Counted from the stretch's first letter, positions 25,524 to 35,393 are shown. The stretch is DNA of 64,000 bases from JBFYTX01 sp963739515 (GCA_963739515.1 CAVUAO010000006.1:1-64000), one strand, 5' to 3'. Translations and numbers: made by a program. Notes: generated from the letters alone by a model not told the origin.

Positions 25524-27062
25524 CTACTCCAGGTAATCTTTCAACTTCCGGCTCCGGCTGGGGTGGCGCAGCTTCCTTAAAGCCTTGGCTTCAATCTGAC
25601 GGATGCGCTCCCGCGTCACGTTAAACTCCACGCCGACTTCTTCCAGCGTCCGGCTCCTCCCGTCTTCCAGTCCGAAACGCAACTGCAACACGCGCTGCTC
25701 GCGCGGGGTAAGCGTCCCCAGCACATCCTCTATCTGTTCCTTTAACAGCTGCTTGGACGCGATATCCACCGGCGGCAGGGCGTTCCTGTCCTCGATGGAG
25801 TTGCCCAGCGGGCTGTCTTCCTCTTCCCCGATGGGCGATTCCAGGGAAATGGGCAGCTGGGATACTTTGACGATCTCCCGTACCTTATCGGACGAGACTT
25901 CCATTTCCTTGGCGATTTCACGGGAGGTGGGTTCCCGCCCGTACTCCTGCGCCAGCCTCCGGCTGATCCTAAGGAGCCGGTTGATAGTCTCCACCATGTG
26001 TACCGGGATACGTATAGTGCGCGCCTGGTCGGCGATGGCACGGGTAAGCGCCTGCCTGATCCACCAGGTGGCGTAGGTGCTGAATTTATACCCTTTGCGG
26101 TAATCGAACTTTTCTACCGCCCTCATCAGCCCGATGTTGCCCTCCTGGATAAGGTCGAGCAGGGACATGCCGCGCCCGATGTGCTTCTTGGCGACGCTGA
26201 CCACCAGGCGCAGGTTGGCTTCGATGAGGTGCCTCTCCGCCTTTTTACCCTCCCGCACGATATCGGCGAAATGGATGGCGTAGACCCTTTCGCTGGCCTG
26301 CATGGCATTAAGAAACTTTTTCTCGCCGGTCAGTTTCTCGATATCGTTCAGCGGTATTTTTTCGCTGATGACATCGCGGACGGCGCCGGGCAACAGCCGG
26401 CTCCCCAGCGAGAGCTTTATCATCATTTCTTCGATATCGGTGATCGATTTGTTCGCCGTGGTGGCGATGTTATGGATAATTTCGAGGTCGATGGAGCTAT
26501 TGATGCTTTCCTGCAGTTTTTCGTTATAGACGCCCTCCATGAGATAGTTGGTCCTGGGCAGGCCGATTTGCTCCCGGAAAAGGGCAATAAGCTGGGGGTA
26601 ATGGGCGAGATTGTGAAGTATCGCCAGGATAATATCAGTGCCGGAAGGCGGCCGGCCGTTTTTCTGAGCGTAGTCCTGCTTGATTTTGGCGATATACTTG
26701 CCTTCTTCCATCTGCCGGGCCAGGTTCTTCTCGTCATCGGCGGTCAAGAGGTGCACCCGCCCGATTTCATGCAGGTAGATGCGCACCGGGTCGTCGGTGA
26801 TGTCCTGTTCCGCCAGTTCTTCCACGGGTAATTCCACGTCCACATCGAGCACCGGTTCGCCTTTTTCGTCGAAGTGCTTCTCTTTGGCCCAGAATTCGAC
26901 TCCTTCGGGGACCTCTTCGTTTTCCAGCTCCTCATCGGTTTCGGGAGGCGGCCCGAAAATATCCGTGGCTTTTTCATCGGTATCGAGTATTTCGTTATGG
27001 GGTGTTTCGTCAAAGTTCCCGCTGCCCTGCAGGGAATCCAGGTCGTGCTTTTCCTTATCCAT
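25524..27062 (-). CDS. rpoD: Primary RNA polymerase sigma factor
   Basis: 512 residues. Acidic N-terminus, region 1.2 (DDPVRIYLHEIGRVHLL, about 92-108), region 2 with RLVVSVAKKHIGRGM, FDYRKGYKFSTYATWWIRQA and the -10-binding residues, region 3, and region 4 with RTLEEVGVEFNVTRERIRQIE for -35 recognition. It sits 11 bases after dnaG in the classic dnaG-rpoD macromolecular synthesis arrangement. Its TTGACA/TATAAT specificity is consistent with the promoters seen in this window. Confidence 0.96.
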   Translation of the reverse strand: MDKEKHDLDSLQGSGNFDETPHNEILDTDEKATDIFGPPPETDEELENEEVPEGVEFWAKEKHFDEKGEPVLDVDVELPVEELAEQDITDDPVRIYLHEIGRVHLLTADDEKNLARQMEEGKYIAKIKQDYAQKNGRPPSGTDIILAILHNLAHYPQLIALFREQIGLPRTNYLMEGVYNEKLQESINSSIDLEIIHNIATTANKSITDIEEMMIKLSLGSRLLPGAVRDVISEKIPLNDIEKLTGEKKFLNAMQASERVYAIHFADIVREGKKAERHLIEANLRLVVSVAKKHIGRGMSLLDLIQEGNIGLMRAVEKFDYRKGYKFSTYATWWIRQALTRAIADQARTIRIPVHMVETINRLLRISRRLAQEYGREPTSREIAKEMEVSSDKVREIVKVSQLPISLESPIGEEEDSPLGNSIEDRNALPPVDIASKQLLKEQIEDVLGTLTPREQRVLQLRFGLEDGRSRTLEEVGVEFNVTRERIRQIEAKALRKLRHPSRSRKLKDYLE

Positions 27063-27073
27063 ACTCGTTCTCC

Positions 27074-28867
27074 TTACCTTTCCTTGTAGGCGGGATTACG
27101 CTTCTGGCTCTTGCGGGCGTCAATCTCACGCAATTGGGCGCTCGGTTCCATGCCTTCTTCCTCGAGCCTGGCGATATCGGCGCCGGCGCCGCCGGACGCC
27201 ACATCCATGGCGAGTATCTCGGCCCGCCTGGCTTCAAAATTGCGGTAGTATTGCTTTTTCATCTCGGAGATGCAATCCGAGCACCGGGACTCAATGTTGT
27301 TCCTGGCTTCCGGCAGGTTTTTGTTGATGATACCTTCGAGGTGTTCCCGAATAGCCGGGTCGAGCCTCTCTTTTAATAATACCACGTCGCTGACCTCCCG
27401 CCAGAGATTATATATCTCGCGGTTCTCCGTGCTGGCAAAATACTCCGGGGAAAGCTCGGCCACTTCAAGCTTAAGCTCGTTGTACTGGAGCAGCAGCGCT
27501 AAAACATACTCTTCACGCGAGGCGGACGACAGCGTGCGCCGGGTTTTAACCGGAACAGCCGGCTCTTCTCGGCGGGCGGAGCGCCTTGCCGGGGCGGGCT
27601 TCAGCCGACTCAGCGAGGCTTTGACCGTGTTCATGTCCACTTTCACCAGCGCCGCCAACTTTTGCAGATAATGCGCCTGCCGGATAGGGTCGTTGATGGC
27701 GGCGACGACCGGCAGGAGCCTATCGACGGCGCCGGACTTGTCCCGCGCCGTATTCAGGTCGAGCTTGGCCGTGGTTTTTTCGAAAAGGAAATCGATTAAC
27801 GGCACGGATTTATCGACCAGTTCCTGCCAGCGGTTAAGGTCTTCCCGGATGACTTCATCGGGGTCTTTGCCGGCGGGAAGGATAATCACCCGAATCTCGG
27901 CGTTAAGGAGATTTTCGTAGCCGACCGTTCGCAGCATGGCTTCCTCGCCGGCGGCGTCGGCGTCCAGCGACAGTATGAGATTGCGGCTCAGCTTCTTGAG
28001 GATATTGACCTGCGTCTCGGTAATCGCCGTGCCCATCGAGGCGACGGCATGGGTGACGCCGCACTGGTGCGCCATGATGACGTCCATGTAGCCTTCCATG
28101 ATGATGGCCCGGTCCTGTTTTCTTATCGCGGCGGCGGCGCGGTCAATGCCGTACAGGGTGCCGCTTTTATCGAAGGTGGGGGACTGGGGAGAATTTTTGT
28201 ATTTCGGCTCGGAGTCGTCGAGGACTCTCGCCCCGAACCCCGTCACCCGGCCCTTGATATCGCGGATGGGAATCATCAGCTTGCCGCGGAAGCGGTCGGA
28301 CGTCCGGCCCTGTTCATCCTGATAAAGGAGACCGCCAGCGACCAAAATTTCTTCGATGTGCCCCTTTTCTTTAAGGTAATTCTTCAGAGCGTCATAGCTG
28401 TCCAGACTATAGCCGAGCTGAAAATCACCGATAGTCTTTTGGGTCAGCCCGCGTTTTTCGACATAGCTTTTAGCTTTGGCCGCCGCCGGGGAGTTCAGCA
28501 GCAGGTTGTGATAGTACACCGCGGCGGCTTCGTTGGCATTAAAGAACTCTTCTTTTTCCTCTTTTCTTTCCGCCAGCCCTGCCCGAACGGGAAGAACGAC
28601 ACCAGCCCGGTTGGCCAGCATCCTGAGCGCCTCCCCGAAGTCCAGCCCCTCCTTTTTCATGACGAAGGCGAAAACGTCGCCGCCGGTGTTGCACGCGCCG
28701 AAGCAGTGCCAGCTCTGCTGTTCCGGATAGACGAAGAACGAGGGGTGTTTTTCACTGTGGAAAGGGCATAAAGCGGTCAGGTTACGCCCCGCTTTTTTCA
28801 GCGTGGTGTACTGGCCGATGACCTCGGCGATATCCAGCTTCTGTTTGACTTCGTCGATAGCGCTCAT
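27074..28867 (-). CDS. dnaG: DNA primase
   Basis: 597 residues. N-terminal CHC2 zinc finger (CPFHSEKHPSFFV..WHCFGAC, residues about 34-60), then the catalytic core with GAR VLDDSEPKY and the TOPRIM block IIMEGYMDVIMAHQ plus SLDADAAGEEAM, then a C-terminal DnaB-interacting region from about residue 450. It makes RNA primers at replication forks. Upstream partner of rpoD. Confidence 0.96.
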   Translation of the reverse strand: MSAIDEVKQKLDIAEVIGQYTTLKKAGRNLTALCPFHSEKHPSFFVYPEQQSWHCFGACNTGGDVFAFVMKKEGLDFGEALRMLANRAGVVLPVRAGLAERKEEKEEFFNANEAAAVYYHNLLLNSPAAAKAKSYVEKRGLTQKTIGDFQLGYSLDSYDALKNYLKEKGHIEEILVAGGLLYQDEQGRTSDRFRGKLMIPIRDIKGRVTGFGARVLDDSEPKYKNSPQSPTFDKSGTLYGIDRAAAAIRKQDRAIIMEGYMDVIMAHQCGVTHAVASMGTAITETQVNILKKLSRNLILSLDADAAGEEAMLRTVGYENLLNAEIRVIILPAGKDPDEVIREDLNRWQELVDKSVPLIDFLFEKTTAKLDLNTARDKSGAVDRLLPVVAAINDPIRQAHYLQKLAALVKVDMNTVKASLSRLKPAPARRSARREEPAVPVKTRRTLSSASREEYVLALLLQYNELKLEVAELSPEYFASTENREIYNLWREVSDVVLLKERLDPAIREHLEGIINKNLPEARNNIESRCSDCISEMKKQYYRNFEARRAEILAMDVASGGAGADIARLEEEGMEPSAQLREIDARKSQKRNPAYKER

Positions 28868-28940
28868 AGCATTATCCGGGGACAGTTATATATTATACAA
28901 CTTTTTTCACGATTTTGACTTTTGAGTTTGGAGATTTGAG

Positions 28941-29719
28941 TTAATAATTCATCCTCATCTTGATGCCGCGCCCATTAAGATACTCTTTAAGCTGCCGGCA
29001 GGTGTACTCGCCGTAATGGACGATAGACGCTACCAGCGCGGCATCGGCGCGGCCTTCGGTCAGCACGTCGAAAGGTGCTCCGGCTGGCCCGCCCCGCCCG
29101 AAGCGATCACCGGTATGCCGACAGCGTCGGCAATCAGGCGCGTCAGCGTCAACTCATAGCCGTCCTTGGTGCCGTCGGCGTCTATAGAGTTGACGACCAG
29201 CTCGCCCGCCCCAAGCTCCTCCCCCTTTTTCGCCCACCCTAAAGCGTCGATGCCCGTGGGCGTTATCCCGCCGTTAATGACGATTTCGTAACCCGAAGGA
29301 ATTTCGTTGGTCGGGTCGACCCGGCGCACGTCCATGGAGAGTATCGCGCTCTGCGACCCGATAGCATCGGCGATTTCCGTTATCAGTTTTGGCCGCTTTA
29401 CCGCCGCGGTGTTGACGTTGACCTTCTCCGCCCCGGCGTTCCTCAGCTTGTTGGCGTCGTTCACCGAACGTATACCGCCCCCTACGGAAAACGGGATAAA
29501 AATCTGCGAGGCCACCTCCTCGACGAACTCAATCATGATGTCCCGGTCTTCCCGCGAGGCGGTGATATCGTAAAAAACGAGCTCGTCCACTCCGTCTTCA
29601 TAGTACTGGCGGGCTTTAGCCACGGGGTCGCCGATGTCTTTGGTAGCGGCAAACTTAATGCTCTTGGCGAGCTTGCCGCTGCGCACGTCCAGGCAGGCGA
29701 CTAATCTTTTGCTGAGCAT
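28941..29719 (-). pseudogene. hisF: Imidazole glycerol phosphate synthase subunit HisF, one frameshift
   Basis: Beta-barrel cyclase of histidine synthesis, partner of HisH. The first about 217 residues are intact: CLDV with D11, FIPFSVGGGIRS, SMDVRR and IPVIASGGAG. The frame then fails at 29071-29073. Restoring one T (CACCTTTCG to CACCTTTTCG) recovers FDVLTEGRADAALVAS and a normal C-terminus ending at 28941 (about 259 residues). A sequencing or assembly deletion is the likeliest cause. Confidence 0.88.
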
Positions 29720-29744
29720 GGTGTTTTATATATCACTTTCCGCG

Positions 29745-30368
29745 TTAGCTGTCAATACCGCCGTGCCACCGGGCGAAGCGCGCCAGCATTTCCAGGCCCA
29801 ATCGACCGCTCTTTTCCGGGTGGAACTGCACGGCGAAGAGGTTCCGGTATCCCAACGCGACGCAGAAGTCGCCGCCGTAATCCGTTATGGCATAGACATT
29901 CTTCGCGTCGGCGGGCCGGGGATAATAGGAATGCACGAAGTAGAACTCGTCGCCCGCTTTAATGCCCTCCAGCAGGGGATGCGGCTTTATTACCTTTACT
30001 TCATTCCAGCCCATGTGCGGTATCTTTAAAGCTTTATCCTTCAACCGGAAGCGGACGGTCTGGCCCGGCACTAGCCCCAGGCAGGGCTGGTCGCCTTCCT
30101 CGGAGCGGTCCAGGACGATTTGCGTGCCCAGGCAGATACCCAATACCGGCACGCCCGCTTTAAAGGCATTAACCAGCGCGGTGTCCAGCCCGGTCTTTTT
30201 CAGATAGGCCATGGCGCTGGGCGCCGCCCCCACGCCCGGAAAGATGATTTTCTCCGCCCCGGCCACCGCCTCGGGGTCGCAAGTGGTGAAAGCTTCAGCC
30301 CCCACCTCGGCGCAGGCCCGCAGCACGCTCCTGATATTCCCGGCGTTGTAATCGATGATGGTAATCAT
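29745..30368 (-). CDS. hisH: Imidazole glycerol phosphate synthase glutamine amidotransferase
   Basis: 207 residues. Class I glutaminase with nucleophile Cys in PVLGICLGTQ (about residue 80) and the His-Glu dyad in VQFHPEKSG (about 183-191). It supplies ammonia through the HisF barrel. It ends 25 bases before hisF. No other his gene is in the window. Confidence 0.95.
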   Translation of the reverse strand: MITIIDYNAGNIRSVLRACAEVGAEAFTTCDPEAVAGAEKIIFPGVGAAPSAMAYLKKTGLDTALVNAFKAGVPVLGICLGTQIVLDRSEEGDQPCLGLVPGQTVRFRLKDKALKIPHMGWNEVKVIKPHPLLEGIKAGDEFYFVHSYYPRPADAKNVYAITDYGGDFCVALGYRNLFAVQFHPEKSGRLGLEMLARFARWHGGIDS

Positions 30369-30433
30369 TCTTTCTGGTGACCTATCCCCTTTGTCCCCTT
30401 CCCTTCGGATTAAGGGAAGGGGATTTTAAAGAA

Positions 30434-30452
30434 GAAGGGCTTCGCCCCTCTT
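30434..30452. repeat. Dispersed hairpin repeat
   Basis: GAAGGGC-TTC-GCCCCTC followed by TTAAACGCCCC, a copy of the family seen at 4454 and 5110. It lies 3' of mscL and 5' of hisH (both minus strand), so it could act as a terminator for mscL. Confidence 0.55.
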
Positions 30453-30500
30453 AAACGCCCCTATCTATATTATAAGCTTTATTCCTTTAAAACGTCCGGT

Positions 30501-30962
30501 TCATTTTAACTCCGAAGTGCAGTTAGGGCAGCGCGTCGCCTTTATCGGGATGGGGCTATAGCAGTAAGGGCAGTCCTTAGTCGTCGCCGGGGGCGGGGCT
30601 TCCGCTGCCTTCCTCCGGGCGTACAGGTGGGCTAAAGGACGCACGACGAAGAAGAACACGACCGCAGCCACTATCAGGAAGTTGATGATGGTGTTGATGA
30701 AGGCGCCATAAGCGATGACCGTCGCGCCGGCCGCTTTGGCCGCTTCCAGCGAAGTATAAGGGCCGGCAGTCTTCGCGCCTTCCTTCAGCACTACCATGAG
30801 GTTGGCGAAATCGATTTTTCCCAACCCCAGGCCGATGGGAGGCATGATAATATCGTTGACAAAGGAGGTAACGATGGCCCCGAAAGCTATGCCTATGATT
30901 ATCCCCACCGCCAGGTCCACGACATTTCCCCTTGTGATGAATGCCTTAAAGTCTTTCAGCAT
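30501..30962 (-). CDS. mscL: Large-conductance mechanosensitive channel with zinc-ribbon tail
   Basis: 153 residues. Canonical MscL: N-terminal amphipathic MLKDFKAFITRGNVVDLAVG, TM1 to about residue 45, a periplasmic loop, TM2 from about 85 to 108. The tail is unusual. After the cytoplasmic helix, residues about 131-150 carry CPYC..14..CPNC, a zinc ribbon not found in ordinary MscL. AAGGGGGG precedes the ATG. It releases solutes on hypo-osmotic shock. The ribbon might regulate gating or bind a partner (inference). Confidence 0.93.
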   Translation of the reverse strand: MLKDFKAFITRGNVVDLAVGIIIGIAFGAIVTSFVNDIIMPPIGLGLGKIDFANLMVVLKEGAKTAGPYTSLEAAKAAGATVIAYGAFINTIINFLIVAAVVFFFVVRPLAHLYARRKAAEAPPPATTKDCPYCYSPIPIKATRCPNCTSELK

Positions 30963-31053
30963 TTTTGCCCCCCTTTCTTTCCTTATAATATACGTAACGA
31001 CTGATTATAAGACGAAAGAACGGGAAAATCAATGGACGGCTATCGGGTGATTG

Positions 31054-32106
31054 TCAGGCTTTACGCCGCTGTTTAAGCTCCGCCGCCAGCCTGAGGGCGT
31101 ACTGGTCGGTCATGCCGGCGATATAGTCGACCGCTCCCCGCGCGGTGCTGTCAGCGTGGAGGCGGTATTCCGCCGGCAGCCGGTCCTCGTGTTTAATAAA
31201 GTAGTGATATAAGAACTGAATCACTTTCCTGGCGTTGGCGGCGTCTTTCCGCCCGGTGCTGGGCGTATAGACCTTCTCGAAAAGGAAATCGCGTAACGTT
31301 CCGGCGGCGGCCAGCACTTCGTTGCTCATTTTTATCGCCGGCTTTTTCAGTTTTTTCCGGCTGACGCGCACGTCCCACGAGCTTTGGATAATGTCCGTCA
31401 CCATGGTGTTGATGCGCTGCGAGTGGGAAGCCCCCAGCGTTTGCAGCGCCTCGCGGGGCAAATCGTTTTCCGTGAGAATCCCGGCCCGGATAGCGTCGCC
31501 GATATCGTGGTTGATATACGCCACCATGTCGGCGATCTTAACGGCCTCGCCTTCGACGGTGCCCACTTCTCCCCAGTCCTTACCGAGGATAGGCAAGCTG
31601 CTCTTGGAATGGTTGACGATGCCGTCCCTCACCTCCCAGGTCAGGTTGAGGCCCCGCCCGTCCTTTTCCAGCAGGTCGACGATGCGTAGGCTCTGCTCGT
31701 TATGCCGGAAACCCTCGCGAAAAAGCTCGTCGAGGGTATCTTCGCCCCAGTGCCCGAAAGGGGTATGTCCCAGGTCGTGCCCCAGGGCGATGGCTTCGGT
31801 GAGGTCCTCGTTGAGGTTGAGCGCCCGGGCGATAGTGCGGGCAATCTGGGAGACCTCCAGCGTATGGGTGAGCCGGGTGACATAATGGTCGCCGAGGGGC
31901 GCGATGAATACCTGCGTCTTATGTTTTAAGCGACGGAAAGACATGCAGTGAATGATGCGGTCGCGGTCGCGCTGGAAGCAGGTGCGGATAGGGTCGGGGT
32001 CCTCTGGGCGCTGCCTGCCGCGTGAATTTTTGCTTTTCACGGCGTGGGGAGAGAGGCTTTCTTCCTTCTCCTCGGTAAGCTGGCGGATATGAAGCTGCTC
32101 AATCAT
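31054..32106 (-). CDS. dgt: dGTP triphosphohydrolase
   Basis: 350 residues from ATG 32106; a further 25 in-frame upstream residues look non-conserved. It hydrolyses dGTP/dNTPs to nucleoside and triphosphate. HD-domain metal ligands: H in TRLTHTLEVSQIAR, HD in AIALGHDLGHTPFGH and a distal D in KIADMVAYINHD. N-terminal YxxxF-like arginine-rich segment RDRDRIIHCMSFRRLKHKTQVF is typical (quoted in parts: RDRDRIIHC, FRRLKHKTQV). It is isolated between repeat elements. Confidence 0.9.
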   Translation of the reverse strand: MIEQLHIRQLTEEKEESLSPHAVKSKNSRGRQRPEDPDPIRTCFQRDRDRIIHCMSFRRLKHKTQVFIAPLGDHYVTRLTHTLEVSQIARTIARALNLNEDLTEAIALGHDLGHTPFGHWGEDTLDELFREGFRHNEQSLRIVDLLEKDGRGLNLTWEVRDGIVNHSKSSLPILGKDWGEVGTVEGEAVKIADMVAYINHDIGDAIRAGILTENDLPREALQTLGASHSQRINTMVTDIIQSSWDVRVSRKKLKKPAIKMSNEVLAAAGTLRDFLFEKVYTPSTGRKDAANARKVIQFLYHYFIKHEDRLPAEYRLHADSTARGAVDYIAGMTDQYALRLAAELKQRRKA

Positions 32107-32165
32107 TGTCTTATTATGAGCAGTTGGAAGCCGCAAGTTCAAGTGATGAAATCCTCCCCCTGTAT

Positions 32166-32222
32166 CCCCCTCCTTCGGCAAAGGAGGGGGAGGAAAAATA
32201 AAAGAGGGGTTTCACCCCTCTT
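32166..32222. repeat. Paired hairpins of the dispersed repeat family
   Basis: CCCCCTCCTT-CGGC-AAAGGAGGGGG (32166-32190) followed by AAGAGGGG-TTTCA-CCCCTCTT (32202-32222). It lies between ppsA and dgt and could terminate the ppsA message. No gene lies in 32107-32305. Confidence 0.6.
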
Positions 32223-32305
32223 AAATACTCCCGTTTCGGAGTCCTATCTATTTATTTTCTCGGTAGATTATACCGCCAATCATAAAAAGGCAATCGTTAA
32301 ATAGG

Positions 32306-34555
32306 TTATTTAATGCCTAGCTTGGCTTCCACCCTGGCGATGATATCGCGCGTCTGGTCAATCATGTCCGGGCTGACGGATATCGAGGTGATGCCCCACT
32401 CCACCAGCTTTTCGGTAATCTCCGGGTAGACCGACGGCGCCTGACCGCAGATGGAGCAGGTCACCCCGGCGGCTTTACAGCCCTTTACCACCTTTTCGAT
32501 GGATATCATGACGGCCTCGTTGCGTTCGTCGAACGTGGCCGCCAGCCGGGCGCTATCCCGGTCGATGCCTAACGTTAATTGCGTGAGGTCGTTGGAACCG
32601 ATGGATATACCGTCGATGCCCACGGCCAGGAATTTTTCGAGCAGGATAACGTTGGAAGGCACCTCGCACATCATCCAGAGCTTGAAGCTCGGGGAACGCT
32701 TCAGCCCATCCCCCTCCATGATTTTCACGGTGCGTTCCATTTCCGCCACCGTGCGCACGAAGGGTATCATGACCCAGAGGTTATCGTAAAGCGCCCTCAC
32801 CTTCTTGATAGCGGCCAGCTCGAGCTTGAAGGTCTCGATGTCCGTGATGTACCGCGAAGCGCCGCGGTAGCCGATCATCGGGTTCTCTTCGTCCTGCTCG
32901 AACTTTTCGCCGCCCTTGAGCGCCTTATACTCGTTACTCTTAAAGTCGTTGGTGCGGTAGACGACCTGCCGGGGGTGGAAAGCCTTGGCGAACTTGATCA
33001 GGCCGACGGCGAGCTTATCGACGAACTCCTGCCCGCGGCCTTCTTCAATCATGGCGCTCGGGTGCTCGCCGATTTCGGCGACCATGAACTCGGCGCGCAA
33101 AAGGCCGATGCCGTCGACGTCCCTCATAGCGATGCGGTCGACTATTTCCGGCTGGGCGAGGTTGGCGAGCAGCTTGGTCTTGGTCTTGACTTCGCCGCGG
33201 GCGCGTATCTTGACATCACTCTTGACCTCTATCCTGCCCTGGTAGACCTTGCCGTTGCTCCCGTCAACCGTAATTATCTGCCCGTCTTTCAGGGTGGTGG
33301 TGGCTTTTTCCGTGCCCACCACACAGGGTATGCCCAGCTCGCGGCTGACGATGGCGGCGTGGGCCGTCCGGCCGCCGCGGTCGGTGACGATGGCCGCCGC
33401 CCGCTTCATCGCGGGGACGAAGTCCGGCGTGGTCATCTCCGCCACGAGGATATCGCCGTTCATGACTTTATCAATCTGCGAGGGGTCGGGCACGATTTTT
33501 ACGGGCCCGGAGGCAACCCCCGGACTAGCCGGCGCCCCGGATAAAAGTATCGTGGCATCGATGTCATGGGTGGTGAATCTGATTTTATTGGTAGTGGTTA
33601 CGGGACGGGTCTGCACGATATAGATTTTGTGGTCTTCTTTAGCCCACTCCACGTCCTGGGGGAAATCGTAATGCTTTTCCAGGGTCTTGCCTATTTTCGC
33701 CAGGAAAAGGATGTCTTCGTCGGTTATTTTTTGGCGCGCCTGCTCCTCTTTGGTCAGGTCGACCTTGATATTATCGGTTTTACCGTGGGCGCCGGCCTTC
33801 TTGACCAGTTTCCATTCCTGTTTCTTGATTTGCTTTTCGATTATTTTTTCGGTCTTTTTATCCACGACATAGTGGTCGGGGGTGACATCGCCGGAGACAA
33901 TCATCTCGCCGAGTCCCAGCACCGCCTCGATGGTAATCCTCTCTCTGTTGTTGGTGGATGGTTCGATGGTGAACATAACACCGGAGGACTCGGACTGCAC
34001 CATACGCTGTACCGGCACGGCGATGCCCACGTTGAAGTGCTCGAACCCCTGTTCCTTGCGGTAAAAAATTGCGCGCGCCCCGAAGAGCGACGCCCAGCAC
34101 CCCTGCACCGCCACCACCACGTCCTTGCCCCCTTCGATGTTAAGGAAAGTGGCCTGTTGCCCGGCGAAGGATGCTTCCGGCAGGTCTTCGGCGGTGGCCG
34201 AGGAGCGTACCGCCACCAGGCCTTTACCCATTTTAGAGTAGGCTTCCTCGATGGCTTTAGCGGTCTCGGGGGGCATTTTGGAGCTTTTGATAAGCGTCTG
34301 GATTTTTTCGGCGACTTCCTGGAGCTGTTTGCTCTGATGCACGTCAAGGGGTTCGAGGAGGGATTTTATTCTCTCCTGAAGGCCGGCTTTCTCCACGAAG
34401 TCGAAATAGGCATTGGCCGTGACGATAAATCCCGGCGGCACGGGTATCCCGGCGTTGGTCATCTCTCCCAGGTTGGCGCCTTTACCCCCCACCAGCGGGA
34501 TGTCTTTCTTGGTAACTTCGTTGAACCAGACGACGGCCTTGACCCTAGATTTCAT
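32306..34555 (-). CDS. ppsA: Phosphoenolpyruvate synthase
   Basis: 749 residues. Converts pyruvate + ATP to PEP + AMP + Pi for gluconeogenesis. N-terminal ATP-grasp domain (VGGKGANLGEM near residue 23, then VRSSATAEDLPEASFAGQQ), central swivelling domain with phospho-His in GGRTAHAAIVSRELGIP, and a C-terminal PEP/pyruvate barrel with GIDGISIGSNDLTQLTLG and a catalytic Cys in TCSICGQAP. GGAGG precedes the ATG. Confidence 0.95.
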   Translation of the reverse strand: MKSRVKAVVWFNEVTKKDIPLVGGKGANLGEMTNAGIPVPPGFIVTANAYFDFVEKAGLQERIKSLLEPLDVHQSKQLQEVAEKIQTLIKSSKMPPETAKAIEEAYSKMGKGLVAVRSSATAEDLPEASFAGQQATFLNIEGGKDVVVAVQGCWASLFGARAIFYRKEQGFEHFNVGIAVPVQRMVQSESSGVMFTIEPSTNNRERITIEAVLGLGEMIVSGDVTPDHYVVDKKTEKIIEKQIKKQEWKLVKKAGAHGKTDNIKVDLTKEEQARQKITDEDILFLAKIGKTLEKHYDFPQDVEWAKEDHKIYIVQTRPVTTTNKIRFTTHDIDATILLSGAPASPGVASGPVKIVPDPSQIDKVMNGDILVAEMTTPDFVPAMKRAAAIVTDRGGRTAHAAIVSRELGIPCVVGTEKATTTLKDGQIITVDGSNGKVYQGRIEVKSDVKIRARGEVKTKTKLLANLAQPEIVDRIAMRDVDGIGLLRAEFMVAEIGEHPSAMIEEGRGQEFVDKLAVGLIKFAKAFHPRQVVYRTNDFKSNEYKALKGGEKFEQDEENPMIGYRGASRYITDIETFKLELAAIKKVRALYDNLWVMIPFVRTVAEMERTVKIMEGDGLKRSPSFKLWMMCEVPSNVILLEKFLAVGIDGISIGSNDLTQLTLGIDRDSARLAATFDERNEAVMISIEKVVKGCKAAGVTCSICGQAPSVYPEITEKLVEWGITSISVSPDMIDQTRDIIARVEAKLGIK

Positions 34556-34710
34556 GCTCTGTCCTCCGTTATGACGCGGTTTATTGCGGGCAAAGTGATG
34601 ATTTATTATAACATATTCTCAGACTTTATTTGTAAACCTCCCGGCTTTTGGGGCGGCTATTTGCCTCAAGTTAAGGAGGGGGCAAGGTGAGGTTAATTAG
34701 ACAAAAACAT

Positions 34711-34740
34711 TTGACAGGGTTGTTGACATGGGTTTAGAAT
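34711..34740 (+). promoter_or_regulatory. Sigma-70 promoter for the bifunctional-nuclease gene
   Basis: TTGACA (34711-34716), 18-base spacer, TAGAAT (34735-34740), 55 bases before the ATG. A second TTGACA at 34723 has no properly spaced -10. Confidence 0.6.
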
Positions 34741-34794
34741 TAGATACGAAGGTTGGGGCAAAGCGGTTGACTAAAGGGTGAGGGAGGCTTGACA

Positions 34795-35346
34795 ATGATA
34801 GAAATGACGATTGATAGCATCCGTGTCAGTCTGATGAACTACCAGCGCGTAGTGATTCTGAAAGAGAAAGCGTCCGACCGCTATTTGCCCATCTGGATCG
34901 GCCCGGCGGAAGCCGATGCCATCGCCGTGAAGCTGCAGGGGGTACAGGTACCCCGTCCTTTGACCCACGACCTTTTAAGCTCCGTCATCGATACGCTGGG
35001 GGCGACGGTCAATTCCATTATCGTTAACGACCTCAAGAACGATACCTTTTTCGCCAGGGTCATCCTGGATTTCGACGGCAAGCAGGTTGAGGTGGATTCG
35101 CGGCCCAGCGATGCGCTCGCTCTGGCGGTGCGGACCGGCGTGCCGATTTATGCGGAGGAAACGGTCCTGGAAAAAGCCGGCATCCTGCTGGACGGTGAGA
35201 CCGGCAAACCCATCTTCGAAGAGGGAGAAGTCGCCGAAGGCAAGCATCCCCGCATCAATGACGAGGAGATGAAGAAAAAAATGTCCGCCTTTTACGATTT
35301 CATTAATACCCTCGACCTCGATGATTTTGACAAACGCAAGTCTTAA
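34795..35346 (+). CDS. Bifunctional nuclease family protein (DUF151)
   Basis: 183 residues. N-terminal DUF151/BFN domain (MIEMTIDSIRVS, LPIWIGPAEADAIAVKLQG, RPLTHDLLSSVI, VDSRPSDALALAVRTGVPI) as in plant and bacterial RNase/DNase-like proteins, then a C-terminal UVR-like helical piece. The biochemical role in bacteria is not settled. ATG 34795 has GGAGG 7 bases upstream. It is bounded by its own promoter and terminator. Confidence 0.88.
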   Translation: MIEMTIDSIRVSLMNYQRVVILKEKASDRYLPIWIGPAEADAIAVKLQGVQVPRPLTHDLLSSVIDTLGATVNSIIVNDLKNDTFFARVILDFDGKQVEVDSRPSDALALAVRTGVPIYAEETVLEKAGILLDGETGKPIFEEGEVAEGKHPRINDEEMKKKMSAFYDFINTLDLDDFDKRKS

Positions 35347-35371
35347 AAAATAAGTCATTGTTTAGTCGCGA

Positions 35372-35393
35372 AGCCCCGATTGACATCGGGGCT
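35372..35393 (+). terminator. Intrinsic terminator after the DUF151 gene
   Basis: AGCCCCGAT-TGAC-ATCGGGGCT then CATTTTATTT: a 9-bp GC-rich stem, a 4-base loop and a T-rich tail, 25 bases after the stop. Confidence 0.85.

Noticed and set aside
29060..29075. UGA in hisF as selenocysteine
   Set aside because: A one-base correction restores the normal HisF end, and the STC-stop sequence has no SECIS-like hairpin behind it.
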